Positions 26,922 to 35,776 of a stretch of 64,000 bases of DNA are shown here, in pieces. Where the stretch lies: contig CAJUNT010000006.1 in assembly GCA_910587735.1 (NCBI GenBank), positions 1 through 64,000 of the forward strand. Reading direction: 5' to 3'. Both the position numbers and the translations under genes were made by a program. Every line of letters begins with the position of its first letter. The first letter of the stretch is position 1. The stretch comes from an uncultured Clostridia bacterium. Lineage in GTDB: Bacteria > Bacillota > Clostridia > Lachnospirales > Anaerotignaceae. The notes beneath the pieces are model-generated. The model made no database searches, was not told the origin of the DNA, and saw nothing but the letters and a program-made list of their open reading frames with translations.

Positions 26922-26992
26922 GTAAAGTATTTTTACTTCACTTGGGATAGTTTATAATATTTTATCCATTTTGTCAACACTTTTTACTTTAC
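26922..26992. promoter_or_regulatory. Octamer repeats framing the ylxM promoter
   Basis: The octamer TACTTTAC or a one-base variant occurs three times: inverted as GTAAAGTA at 26922-26929, TACTTCAC at 26934-26941, and TACTTTAC at 26985-26992. The first two form an inverted repeat at the predicted transcription start. A repressor or activator site is likely, possibly for YlxM itself (inference). Confidence 0.4.
26949..26977 (-). promoter_or_regulatory. Sigma-A promoter of ylxM-ffh-rpsP-khpA
   Basis: On the minus strand a consensus TTGACA (26972-26977) and TAAACT (26949-26954) are spaced by 17 nt. The predicted start is near 26942, about 43 nt before the ylxM ATG. Confidence 0.75.
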
Positions 26993-27026
26993 ATTGTAAA
27001 AAAATTTTGAAATATAGTAAGGCAAC

Positions 27027-27057
27027 AAAAAAGGGGAATTTTCATTTTCCCCTTTAG
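27027..27057 (-). terminator. Terminator after the DUF6033-like gene
   Basis: AAAGGGGAA/TTCCCCTTT stem (27029-27055). The minus strand continues with a T-run. It isolates the upstream orphan gene from ylxM. Confidence 0.8.
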
Positions 27058-27120
27058 TATAATAGATTTTTCACTTTTTTGGTAATACCTAGTATTCTAA
27101 AAAATAGAAAGAGAACTTTT

Positions 27121-28287
27121 TTATAAAGCAGTTCTATTTGTTTCATTTCCCCACACTTGTTGTTTTGTCATTGTAATAACACTATCAAAAGGAACGCCAG
27201 CAATACTACTTCCCAATATAGTCAATTCTCCACTGTTCATCATAGCAGCAAGTTTTGCTTTAGCCTCTGCCTTTTCTGCCATTTGCTGAGTAGAAAGCGA
27301 AGGCATATCAAAAGATTCAAAAGATTGTGCTAAATTCATTAAACCAGTTAAATTTGCTGCACTTAATGTACCACCTACAAGGTCAAATAATCCAGATGAT
27401 TTTGGAGTACCTGTTAAACCATTTATAAGCATTTCATGTCTTAATTGTCCCTCTAATTGTAATTGCATAAAATATTTATGGCGCAAAGAACGTTTTGTCC
27501 AAAAATCTAATGCCATATCAGTACCTGAACCGCTACTGCTTTCAGAATAAGAAAAACGACCTTGACTATGTGATTGCGCATTCACAATTTCGCCATCTTC
27601 TCCTATTGCTACACACCATGAACTTCTAGCAGTAATACCTGGCATCATTGCCTCATTTCTTAATTGGTCAAATGTAAACCATGTTTCAATTCTTTTCATA
27701 ATTTCTTTTGCATATTCTGGGTCTTTATCCATTTTTTCCTGTACCTTTGGATGTATCACTACTGCTGTTGTACCTACTGGCACAGAACTCAATGCTTTTA
27801 TTTCTTTTGGAGCAGTAAATACACCACCAATAGAACCATAAAAAGGATTTTCACCGCTTGGCTTCCAATTTTCCAATGCCTCTGTGTCAATGTTATCTTG
27901 ATAAAGTAAATAGTGAGGATAATCATTTCTTGTGCGCCAATAACTACTACTTGCATCAAAAACATGATATTTCAAATTTGGATATTTTTCTCTTAACATA
28001 CTTTCTAATGAAACTGCTTGACTTTGTGAAACAGCATTTGTATGCATTTCCTGTTTTACTTCTGAAACATCTTTTATATCTTTTGCTGTATTATCTGTAT
28101 TTTGATTTTTTTTTGCTACCATATCCATAAATGTAGTATTTGATTTTGATGTGCGAAATTTGTGTTGATTTGCTTTTACCATTTGCACTACATTCGATTT
28201 TGAAACATTTGCCTTTACTGTTTTTGCTGTATTTGATATCGGTTTACTAGCCTCTGTAAAATTTACATTTTTACTCATTGCCTGCAT
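27121..28287 (-). CDS. Uncharacterised protein, DUF6033-like
   Basis: 388-aa soluble protein with no signal peptide or membrane segment. The first 100 residues are Lys/Asn/Ser-rich and look disordered. The rest is a folded domain with conserved-looking blocks: YPNLKYHVFDASSSYWRTR, YPHYLLYQDN, NPFYGSIGG, VVIHPKVQEKM and ARSSWCVAIGEDGEI. This resembles what I remember of DUF6033, a Clostridia family without known function. Start ATG at 28287 has GGGGG 9 nt upstream. It has its own terminator and sits between ftsY and ylxM-ffh, which are usually adjacent, so it appears to be an insertion into the SRP cluster. Confidence 0.75.
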   Translation of the reverse strand: MQAMSKNVNFTEASKPISNTAKTVKANVSKSNVVQMVKANQHKFRTSKSNTTFMDMVAKKNQNTDNTAKDIKDVSEVKQEMHTNAVSQSQAVSLESMLREKYPNLKYHVFDASSSYWRTRNDYPHYLLYQDNIDTEALENWKPSGENPFYGSIGGVFTAPKEIKALSSVPVGTTAVVIHPKVQEKMDKDPEYAKEIMKRIETWFTFDQLRNEAMMPGITARSSWCVAIGEDGEIVNAQSHSQGRFSYSESSSGSGTDMALDFWTKRSLRHKYFMQLQLEGQLRHEMLINGLTGTPKSSGLFDLVGGTLSAANLTGLMNLAQSFESFDMPSLSTQQMAEKAEAKAKLAAMMNSGELTILGSSIAGVPFDSVITMTKQQVWGNETNRTAL

Positions 28288-28440
28288 ATTGTTTTGCCCC
28301 CATTCTAAAAATATTTTTTATAATCATTTTCCCTTATCCTATATTATACGGCTCTTATATTATAATATCGTCAAAATGTGGTAATACTTTACACTTAAAA
28401 AAATAAAACTACTCTATACAGCAACATAATTTAATCTATC

Positions 28441-28474
28441 AAAAAAAGTGAGGCGACAATATCACACCTCACAT
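28441..28474 (-). terminator. Terminator after ftsY
   Basis: GTGAGG (28448-28453) pairs with CCTCAC (28467-28472). On the minus strand a run of seven T follows (28447-28441). It ends the smc-ftsY unit. Confidence 0.8.
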
Positions 28475-28484
28475 TTTTATTATT

Positions 28485-29876
28485 TTATTCTCCAAACAAA
28501 GCCTTAGCAAATTGTTTTGCATCAAATTTTTGTAAATCCTTTATACCTTCTCCTACACCTATATATTTTACAGGCAATTTCAGTTCCGATTTAATTGCAA
28601 TGACAATACCACCTTTTGCTGTACCATCCAATTTTGTTAATATAATTCCTGTAATATCTGCTGCTTCTTGAAATACTTTTGCTTGTTGCATAGCATTTTG
28701 TCCCGTAGTAGCATCTAATACAATATAAACTTCTTTATGTGCCTCTGGATATTCTCTGTCAATTACTTTTGCAATTTTTTTCAATTCTTCCATAAGATTT
28801 TTTTTGTTATGCAATCTACCTGCTGTATCACATATCAATAAATCAGCCTTTCTATTTTTTGCTGCATTTACTGCATCAAATACTACTGCTGCAGGGTCAG
28901 AATTCTGTTGATGTTTAATAACATCAATATCTGCTCTTTGTCCCCAAACCTCTAACTGTTCAATCGCTGCTGCTCGAAATGTATCCGCTGCTCCCAACAA
29001 AACACTTTTTCCCTGTTCTTTAAAATTATATGCTAATTTTCCTATTGTTGTTGTTTTTCCAACACCATTTACACCAATTACAAGCATAACAGTAGGAGAA
29101 GGCAATTCTTTTTCCTCCTGTGCATCTTCTTCTAATATTGCCGTAATTTCTTCTATCAGCATACCTCTAATTGCTTGCGGGTCAACAATATGCTCTTTTT
29201 TTACACGTTTCCTCAAATTTTCAATAATATTCATAGTCGTTTCTACACCCAAATCCGCCATGATAAGTGCTTCTTCCAGTTCTTCAAATAAATCTTCATC
29301 TATTTTAGTAAACGCTCCTAAAACATTATCTACACCACCCATAATATTCTTGCGAGTTTTATCCAAACCTTCTTTTAATTTTGCAAAAAAGCCTTTTTTG
29401 CTTTGTTTGTTTTCTTCTGTATTTTGCTGTTGTTCTGTTTGCTCTACTTGCTCAATTTGTTCTGTTTGTTCTATTTGTTTTATTTGTTCTGTCATTTCTT
29501 GTTGCTCTGATTGCTGTTCTATATTTTCTGTTTTTGGTGTAGACAATTCTATTGCTTTTGATAATGCTTGCTGTATTGTAATTGCTTCTTGTTCCGTTAA
29601 AGGCTTTGGCTGTTCTAAATCTGGTTGCTCCTGATACAACTTTCCTCCTGTTGCACTGTATAATTCAACATCTTGTTTATCAATCGCTTTATGCACAGCC
29701 TGATTGATAGCAGTTGTATTATCTTCTCCTACTAAATTTAATGAAATTTCATTTTGCTGTGTTTGTTCAGAATGTAATGTGACTTCAATACCATCACATT
29801 CTATACTATCACTTTTCATTTCAATATTATTTGTTTCTTCTTTCTTTTTTGATTTTAAAAAATCAAATAAACCCAT
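28485..29876 (-). CDS. ftsY: Signal recognition particle receptor FtsY
   Basis: SRP receptor GTPase. An N-terminal acidic A region of about 150 residues is unusually rich in Gln and Glu, with short TEQIEQ-type repeats at about 125-150. The NG domain follows, with GVNGVGKTTTIGKLA, DTAGRLHNKK and TKLDGTAKGG. Length 463 aa is on the long side because of the A region. It lies 22 nt after smc, the conserved order. Confidence 0.96.
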   Translation of the reverse strand: MGLFDFLKSKKKEETNNIEMKSDSIECDGIEVTLHSEQTQQNEISLNLVGEDNTTAINQAVHKAIDKQDVELYSATGGKLYQEQPDLEQPKPLTEQEAITIQQALSKAIELSTPKTENIEQQSEQQEMTEQIKQIEQTEQIEQVEQTEQQQNTEENKQSKKGFFAKLKEGLDKTRKNIMGGVDNVLGAFTKIDEDLFEELEEALIMADLGVETTMNIIENLRKRVKKEHIVDPQAIRGMLIEEITAILEEDAQEEKELPSPTVMLVIGVNGVGKTTTIGKLAYNFKEQGKSVLLGAADTFRAAAIEQLEVWGQRADIDVIKHQQNSDPAAVVFDAVNAAKNRKADLLICDTAGRLHNKKNLMEELKKIAKVIDREYPEAHKEVYIVLDATTGQNAMQQAKVFQEAADITGIILTKLDGTAKGGIVIAIKSELKLPVKYIGVGEGIKDLQKFDAKQFAKALFGE

Positions 29877-29898
29877 TTTTTATACACCTCATTTTCAT

Positions 29899-32800
29899 TT
29901 ATACATATGCCTCATCATCAAAATGGACAGAAATCATTTTTGACACACCTTTTTCCTGCATTGTAACACCATACATAACATCTGCTGCTTCCATAGTACC
30001 TTTTCTATGTGTAATCACAATAAACTGTGTATCTTTTGAAAATTTCTTTAAATAATCCGCATATCTTTTTACATTGGCATCATCTAATGCTGCCTCTATT
30101 TCATCTAATATGCAAAAAGGGGAAGGTTTCATTTTTAATATAGAAAATAATATTGCGATTGCTGTCAATGCTCTTTCTCCTCCTGATAAAAGCATCATAT
30201 TCTGCAAACTTTTTCCTGGAGGTTGTGCAATAATTTCTATGGAAGATTCCAACACTTTTGTTTCATCACTTAATTTTAAATATGCCTTTCCTCCTCCAAA
30301 CATTTCCCGAAACACTTCTCCAAAATTATTTGAAATCATTTCAAACTGTTCCCGAAATCTATTTTCCATCATTTGTGATAAATCAGTAATCAATAAATTT
30401 AATTTTTGTTCAGCATCTAATATATCCGCCTTTTGTTCTGTTAAAAATGTATATCTATCTTTGACATCTTTATAATTTTCTATGGCGTCCACATTGACAT
30501 GACCTAATTCTCGTATATCATTTTTCCATACTTTTACATCAGATTTTAATGATTGATAATCTGTTTGATTGATTTGATTATCATACTGTTGTTTTATTGT
30601 GTCGTATGTCATTTGGTATTCTTCCCATATTTCATCATAAAGTCTTTGTTTTTGTTCTGTAATTTTTTCTTGTTTTGTTTCTATACGAAATACCTCGTTA
30701 TTTAAACGAGAAAGTGTTTCTATTGTTTGTTTTTGCTGTTGTTCCAATGCTTCCATTTGTTGCTTTTGTTGCTGTTTATTTTCATTTAATGCTGTAAATA
30801 CAGTTTGTTGTTTTTGTTGCTGTTGTCTATATTCTTCTGCATATTGTTCTAATTGTTTCTGTTCTGTTTGTTTTTCACTGCATTGTTGTTTTAATACTAT
30901 AATTTCATTTGTTGTTTCATTTTTCTCTTGTTCTAAAAGCGTACTTTGTTGTTGTAAACGTTGTATACTTTCAAGCACTGCTTTTTTATTTTGTTGTTGT
31001 GCAGATAAATCTACTTTTAATTCTGTCATACTATTTAAAAGCTTATCTCTTTGCTCTTTTTCTTCTGCAACATTATTTTGATATGCAGAAAGTTTTTCAT
31101 TAATTGTATTTTTATATTGCTCAGCTTGTTCTATTATTTTTTGAAATTCTTTTAATTCTTTTTCTGCCTCTTTACTTTGCTCCGTTAGCTGATTTTGTTC
31201 TAAATCATATAATTTTTGTTTTTGCTGTTTTTCTAAAAGTAAATTTTGAGTATTTTGTTTATCTTGTTCATTTTTTTGCAAAGATAATATTATTTGCTGT
31301 ATTGCAGTATGATTTTGAGTAGTATCTTTTTCAATTTGTTCTATTTGATTTTGTAGCATTTGTATTTGTTTTTGACCATTTTGAAATATAGCATTTTCTT
31401 TTTGAATACTTTCTGATAAATCAGCTATTTCTCTGCTTCTGCTGAATATACTTGTTGTTTTTTTTGCTGTGCTACCTCCTGTCATAGCACCTCCAGCATG
31501 AAACAATTCTCCATCTAACGTCACAATACGATATTGATAATGATATTTTTTAGACAATGTAACTGCTATATCCATATTTTCTATAATAACCGTTCTGCCC
31601 AAAAGCGACTGTATCACATTATCATAAACCATATCATATGTAATTAAATCACTTGCTACACCCAATACACCCACTTCTGACAATATATCTGCATTTTCTA
31701 ATTTTTTACCTTTCACTGCTGTAATGGGTAAAAATGTAGCTCGTCCAAAATGATGCTGTTTCAAATATTGTATTGCCTGTTTTGCATCATATTCTGTTTT
31801 TGTAACAATATTTTGTAAATTGCCTCCTAATGCAATTTCAATAGCAGTTTCATATTTTTCAGCAACATGAATCAGTTCTCCCACTGCACCACATATACCC
31901 TGCCACATTTCATTTTGACTATTTTTTAAATGGAGTATGCTTTTTACACTTTTATAATATCCCTCATGTTCTTTTTCCATATCAGAAAGTATTGCAAAAC
32001 GAGAGCGTTTTTGTGAAAGCTGCTGTTCTATTTGTTTTTGTTTCATAGAAAGCTGTTGTGTTTGAGTATACAACTCATTTTTTTGATTTTCCAACTCTAA
32101 AAGTAATTTTTCTAATTTTTGCTGTTCTGATACTAATTCTTGCTGTTGTTTGAAAAGCACTTCTATATGTATATTATGTGTGTGAATTTGGTCTTTTACA
32201 TATTCCTTTTCATTCAAAAGTTGTTTTTGTCTTTGTTGAAATTGCTCTAATATGGATTGTCTTTGATTTCTATCGCCTTTTGCTTCTGTGCTTATACGTA
32301 TTTGTTCCAACATATCCGCTTTATAATCTTCCATATTTTTTTCGCTTTCATTCAAATTGCTGTTTAATTTTTCAAATATGCTTTCTTGTTGCTGTAAACG
32401 GTCTTTTGTACTTTTTTCAGCCATATCAATTGCTGTTTTTTTTGACAAAAGTAGTTTCTGTTCATTTTGATACTGTTCTTTTTTTTGTTCTTTTGTATCA
32501 ATTTCTTTTTCCATTCTCTGTATATTCTGCAAAATGTGTTGTATTTGTTCTTTTGCTAATAATATGTCACCCTCTGTTTTCTGCTGTTCTGTGCGACTGG
32601 CTATTATTTGCTGTTGTGTTTGCTGTATATCATATTCTAGTTTTTCTATCTGCTTTTGCAATATTTGTTTTTGCTGTGTTTGTTTTGTATTTTCTTGTTC
32701 TGCATCTTTTTTATTTTGCAACGCAATTTCTTTATTTTTTTGATGGTGTTGGTATTCTTGCTCCATATTATCTATATCTGTACAAAACATAGATAACACT

Positions 32801-33474
32801 GCATATTTTATTTTATCCCTTAAATTCAAATATTGTTTTGCCTTTTCGGATTGTTTTTGCAAAGTATGCATCTGTCCCTGCAATTCTGAAATAATATCCT
32901 CTATTCTAATTAAATTTTGCTGTTCTTTTTCCAATTTCAATATTGCTTCATTTTTGCGTACTTTATATTTTACAATACCTGCTGCTTCTTCAAATATACG
33001 TCTTCTATCATCTGCTTTTGAACTTAATAACTCATCAATACGTCCCTGTCCTATAATAGAATAGCCTTCTCGTCCTACTCCTGTATCCATAAATAGCTCA
33101 TGAATATCTTTTAAACGACAATTTGTACCATTGATTTGATATTCACTCTCGCCCGAACGATAAACACGACGTGTTACTGTTACCTCTGTATAATCAATAG
33201 GCATTTTTTGGTCTTGGTTATCAATAGTAATCGCAACCTCCGCAAAACCTAATGCTTTTCTTGTTTCTGTACCAGCAAATATAATATCCTCCATTTTATC
33301 ACCACGAAGTGACTTTGCTTTCTGTTCTCCCAATACCCATCTTACTGCATCAGAAACATTACTTTTGCCACTACCATTTGGACCAACCACAGCCGTAATA
33401 CCTTTATTAAATTCCAATTTTACTTTATCAGAAAAAGATTTAAAACCATGTATATTTAACTGTTTTAAATACAT
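29899..33474 (-). CDS. smc: Chromosome segregation protein SMC
   Basis: Condensin ATPase for chromosome compaction and segregation, working with ScpA and ScpB (not in this window). N-terminal Walker A GPNGSGKSN (about 32-40). Long coiled coils flank a hinge (about 520-640, including GAVGELIHVAEKYETAIE). The C-terminal head has the signature LLSGGERALTAIA and the Walker B stretch FCILDEIEAALDD. The coils are very Gln-rich. Length 1191 aa is standard. It is 24 nt after the pyrC-like gene and 22 nt before ftsY. Confidence 0.97.
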   Translation of the reverse strand: MYLKQLNIHGFKSFSDKVKLEFNKGITAVVGPNGSGKSNVSDAVRWVLGEQKAKSLRGDKMEDIIFAGTETRKALGFAEVAITIDNQDQKMPIDYTEVTVTRRVYRSGESEYQINGTNCRLKDIHELFMDTGVGREGYSIIGQGRIDELLSSKADDRRRIFEEAAGIVKYKVRKNEAILKLEKEQQNLIRIEDIISELQGQMHTLQKQSEKAKQYLNLRDKIKYAVLSMFCTDIDNMEQEYQHHQKNKEIALQNKKDAEQENTKQTQQKQILQKQIEKLEYDIQQTQQQIIASRTEQQKTEGDILLAKEQIQHILQNIQRMEKEIDTKEQKKEQYQNEQKLLLSKKTAIDMAEKSTKDRLQQQESIFEKLNSNLNESEKNMEDYKADMLEQIRISTEAKGDRNQRQSILEQFQQRQKQLLNEKEYVKDQIHTHNIHIEVLFKQQQELVSEQQKLEKLLLELENQKNELYTQTQQLSMKQKQIEQQLSQKRSRFAILSDMEKEHEGYYKSVKSILHLKNSQNEMWQGICGAVGELIHVAEKYETAIEIALGGNLQNIVTKTEYDAKQAIQYLKQHHFGRATFLPITAVKGKKLENADILSEVGVLGVASDLITYDMVYDNVIQSLLGRTVIIENMDIAVTLSKKYHYQYRIVTLDGELFHAGGAMTGGSTAKKTTSIFSRSREIADLSESIQKENAIFQNGQKQIQMLQNQIEQIEKDTTQNHTAIQQIILSLQKNEQDKQNTQNLLLEKQQKQKLYDLEQNQLTEQSKEAEKELKEFQKIIEQAEQYKNTINEKLSAYQNNVAEEKEQRDKLLNSMTELKVDLSAQQQNKKAVLESIQRLQQQSTLLEQEKNETTNEIIVLKQQCSEKQTEQKQLEQYAEEYRQQQQKQQTVFTALNENKQQQKQQMEALEQQQKQTIETLSRLNNEVFRIETKQEKITEQKQRLYDEIWEEYQMTYDTIKQQYDNQINQTDYQSLKSDVKVWKNDIRELGHVNVDAIENYKDVKDRYTFLTEQKADILDAEQKLNLLITDLSQMMENRFREQFEMISNNFGEVFREMFGGGKAYLKLSDETKVLESSIEIIAQPPGKSLQNMMLLSGGERALTAIAILFSILKMKPSPFCILDEIEAALDDANVKRYADYLKKFSKDTQFIVITHRKGTMEAADVMYGVTMQEKGVSKMISVHFDDEAYV

Positions 33475-33498
33475 TTTACACCTCTTTGATTATAAAAA

Positions 33499-34770
33499 TT
33501 ATGTCAATATTCTTCCTCCTACTATGGTACAAATCACTTTTCCTTTTACTTTTGCACCTGCAAAAGGAGAAAATTTTGCTTTTGAAACAAATTTTTCGGG
33601 GTCTATGGTATAGCTTTCGTCCAAATCTACTATTACTAAATCGCCGTCCATACCTTCTGCAATACTTCCCTTATTACGCAATCCTAATATCTCTGCGGGC
33701 TTCGTAGAAAGCAGTTCTACTAATTTTGTTAATGGTACTTTTTGTTGTTTTACCAATTTTGTAAAACTTAATGAAAATGCTGTTTCAAATGCAGAAATTC
33801 CATAATCTGCATTATCAAATTCTTTATGCTTGTCTGTCAATTTTGTAGGACTATGCCCTGATGTGATTACGTCAATTGTGCCGTCTAATATTCCCTGTAA
33901 TACTGCTTTCACATCTTCTTTTGTTCTTAAAGGCGGTTTGACTTTTGCTAATGTATTATAATTTTCTACTGCATTTTCTGTCAATAAAAAATAATGAGGA
34001 CTTGTTTCACAAGTAATACGTGTACCTCTTTTTTTCGCCTCTCTAATTAACTGTACAGAGCCCTTTGTTGTTACATTAGCAATATGTAATTTCGCTCCTG
34101 TTCCTTCTGCTAATATAATATTTCTTGTTACAATCACTTCTTCTGCTTCTTTTGGTATACCCAAAAGTCCTAAACTAGATGACATATATCCCTCATTCAT
34201 AACACCTTTTCCTGCAAGGTTTTTATCTTCGCAATGTGTTAATACAGGCATATCAAACATTTTAGAATAGCGGAATACATTTGCCAAAAAAGACGCATTC
34301 ATAATAGAACGTCCACCGTCTGCAATACCTACAATACCAGCTTCATGCATTTCTCCTATTTCTGCCATATTTTCTCCCAAACAACCTACAGACATACTAC
34401 CATACGGAAAAATATTCACAATAGAATATTCTTTACTTTTTGAAACAATATATTCTACAACCGTTTTATTATCTATCGCTGGATTGGTATTGGGTTCACA
34501 AGTAATACTTGTAAAACCGCCTTTTGCTGCACTGCATGACGCTGTTTCAATATCTTCTATATATTCATATCCAGGGTCACAAATACTACAATGCATATCA
34601 ATAAAGCCTGGTAGTATATATTTCCCTTCTGCATTTAATATTTCTGCACCATTTTCCTCTAAATTTTCTCCTATTTTTTTAATGATGCCATCTTCCATAT
34701 AAATATCTAGTTTTTTCTGACTGTCAAATCCTTTTTCTATAATACGACCATTTTTTACAATGCTTTTCAT
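33499..34770 (-). CDS. pyrC: Dihydroorotase-like protein with degenerate active site
   Basis: Amidohydrolase of the class I dihydroorotase family (423 aa, normal length, intact frame). The metal centre is badly degraded. The HxH motif reads DMHCSICDPG, so the second His is Ser62 and the substrate Arg is Cys64. His in the HxxHVST motif is Asn232 (HIANVTT). The catalytic Asp of the TDHAP motif is Gly305 (TSGHSP). His60, Asp151 and His179 remain. By family knowledge such a protein should not be an active dihydroorotase. Inactive PyrC' subunits are known to support aspartate carbamoyltransferase in Pseudomonas. It overlaps the pyrB-like gene by 4 nt. Confidence 0.85.
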   Translation of the reverse strand: MKSIVKNGRIIEKGFDSQKKLDIYMEDGIIKKIGENLEENGAEILNAEGKYILPGFIDMHCSICDPGYEYIEDIETASCSAAKGGFTSITCEPNTNPAIDNKTVVEYIVSKSKEYSIVNIFPYGSMSVGCLGENMAEIGEMHEAGIVGIADGGRSIMNASFLANVFRYSKMFDMPVLTHCEDKNLAGKGVMNEGYMSSSLGLLGIPKEAEEVIVTRNIILAEGTGAKLHIANVTTKGSVQLIREAKKRGTRITCETSPHYFLLTENAVENYNTLAKVKPPLRTKEDVKAVLQGILDGTIDVITSGHSPTKLTDKHKEFDNADYGISAFETAFSLSFTKLVKQQKVPLTKLVELLSTKPAEILGLRNKGSIAEGMDGDLVIVDLDESYTIDPEKFVSKAKFSPFAGAKVKGKVICTIVGGRILT

Positions 34771-35693
34771 CGCAATCCGCCTCCTATCTGTGACAAAATA
34801 TAAAGTATAGCCATACGTACTGCTACACTATTGGCAATTTGGTCATTAATAATACACTGCTTGCTGTCTATGACATCAGCAGAAATTTCAATACCTCTTT
34901 GTATAGGACCAGGGTGCAATACAATCGCATCTGGTTTGGCATAATGCAATAAATTTTCATCTACTCTAAAAAAATGCTTATATTCTGTTAATGATGGTAC
35001 AAGATTTTTATTTCTTGTTTCCGTTTTCATTCTGCTTGTTAATATAACGTCTGCATTCGTTACTGCTTTTCTGGCATCATAATACACATCAACACCAAAT
35101 TTTTCAATATCAGGCGGAAGAAGTGTAGGTGGTCCAGAAACACAAACATCTGCTCCTAATTTTGTTAATGCCCATATATTGCTTTTACATACACGACTAT
35201 GTATTAAATCGCCTATAATCGCTACTTTAAGTCCTTTAAAACCACCTTTTTGTTCTTTAATTGTCATCAAATCCAATAAGGATTGTCCTGGATTTTCATT
35301 AAATCCATCTCCTGCATTCACAACAGATGCGCTTACACTTTGTGCTAACAATCTTGCTGCTCCTGCCATAGGGTGACGCAATATAATAAAATCTGCTCCT
35401 GTCTGGTCAACAAGTTGTCCCATATCTTGTAATTTTTCTTGATATACATTTGTTGCCATTGTCATATCTACAACATTTGCACTTAAATGTTGTGCAGCTA
35501 ATTCATAAGATAATTTTGCTCTTGCACTTGGCTCATAAAATAATATAATAACAGATTTTCCTTGTAAATGAGGTGATTTTTTATTCTTTTGATTCAATAT
35601 ATATTTCATTGTTTCCGCTGTACTTAATATATAACGTATTTCTTCTGATGTTAAGTCACGCATACCAAAAAAATCTTTTTCTTTGAAAACCAT
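34767..35693 (-). CDS. pyrB: Aspartate carbamoyltransferase-like protein with altered active site
   Basis: Aspartate/ornithine carbamoyltransferase fold, 308 aa, full length. The carbamoyl-phosphate motif STRT reads SARA (56-59). The mobile-loop Lys84 equivalent is Tyr84. The HPTQ motif reads NPGQ (134-137). The RxQ motif reads RMK (Arg221, Lys223). Arg58, Arg106, Arg167 and HPGPIQRG are kept. In true ATCases the lost Thr, Lys and His residues contact carbamoyl phosphate, so activity is doubtful. It overlaps the pyrC-like gene by 4 nt and follows rluD, the ancestral lspA-rluD-pyr order of Bacillus. It may act as a scaffold or have changed substrate (inference). Confidence 0.85.
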   Translation of the reverse strand: MVFKEKDFFGMRDLTSEEIRYILSTAETMKYILNQKNKKSPHLQGKSVIILFYEPSARAKLSYELAAQHLSANVVDMTMATNVYQEKLQDMGQLVDQTGADFIILRHPMAGAARLLAQSVSASVVNAGDGFNENPGQSLLDLMTIKEQKGGFKGLKVAIIGDLIHSRVCKSNIWALTKLGADVCVSGPPTLLPPDIEKFGVDVYYDARKAVTNADVILTSRMKTETRNKNLVPSLTEYKHFFRVDENLLHYAKPDAIVLHPGPIQRGIEISADVIDSKQCIINDQIANSVAVRMAILYILSQIGGGLR

Positions 35694-35776
35694 GTAATAC
35701 CTCCTGTCTGTTATAAAATACTCTGTACTATTGTAATCATTTTTATTTTCATAATTTTATTATATACTAAAAAACA

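Noticed and set aside
33499..35693. Treating pyrB and pyrC as ordinary pyrimidine enzymes
   Set aside because: Gene order and folds fit, but too many catalytic positions are substituted in both proteins to assume normal activity.
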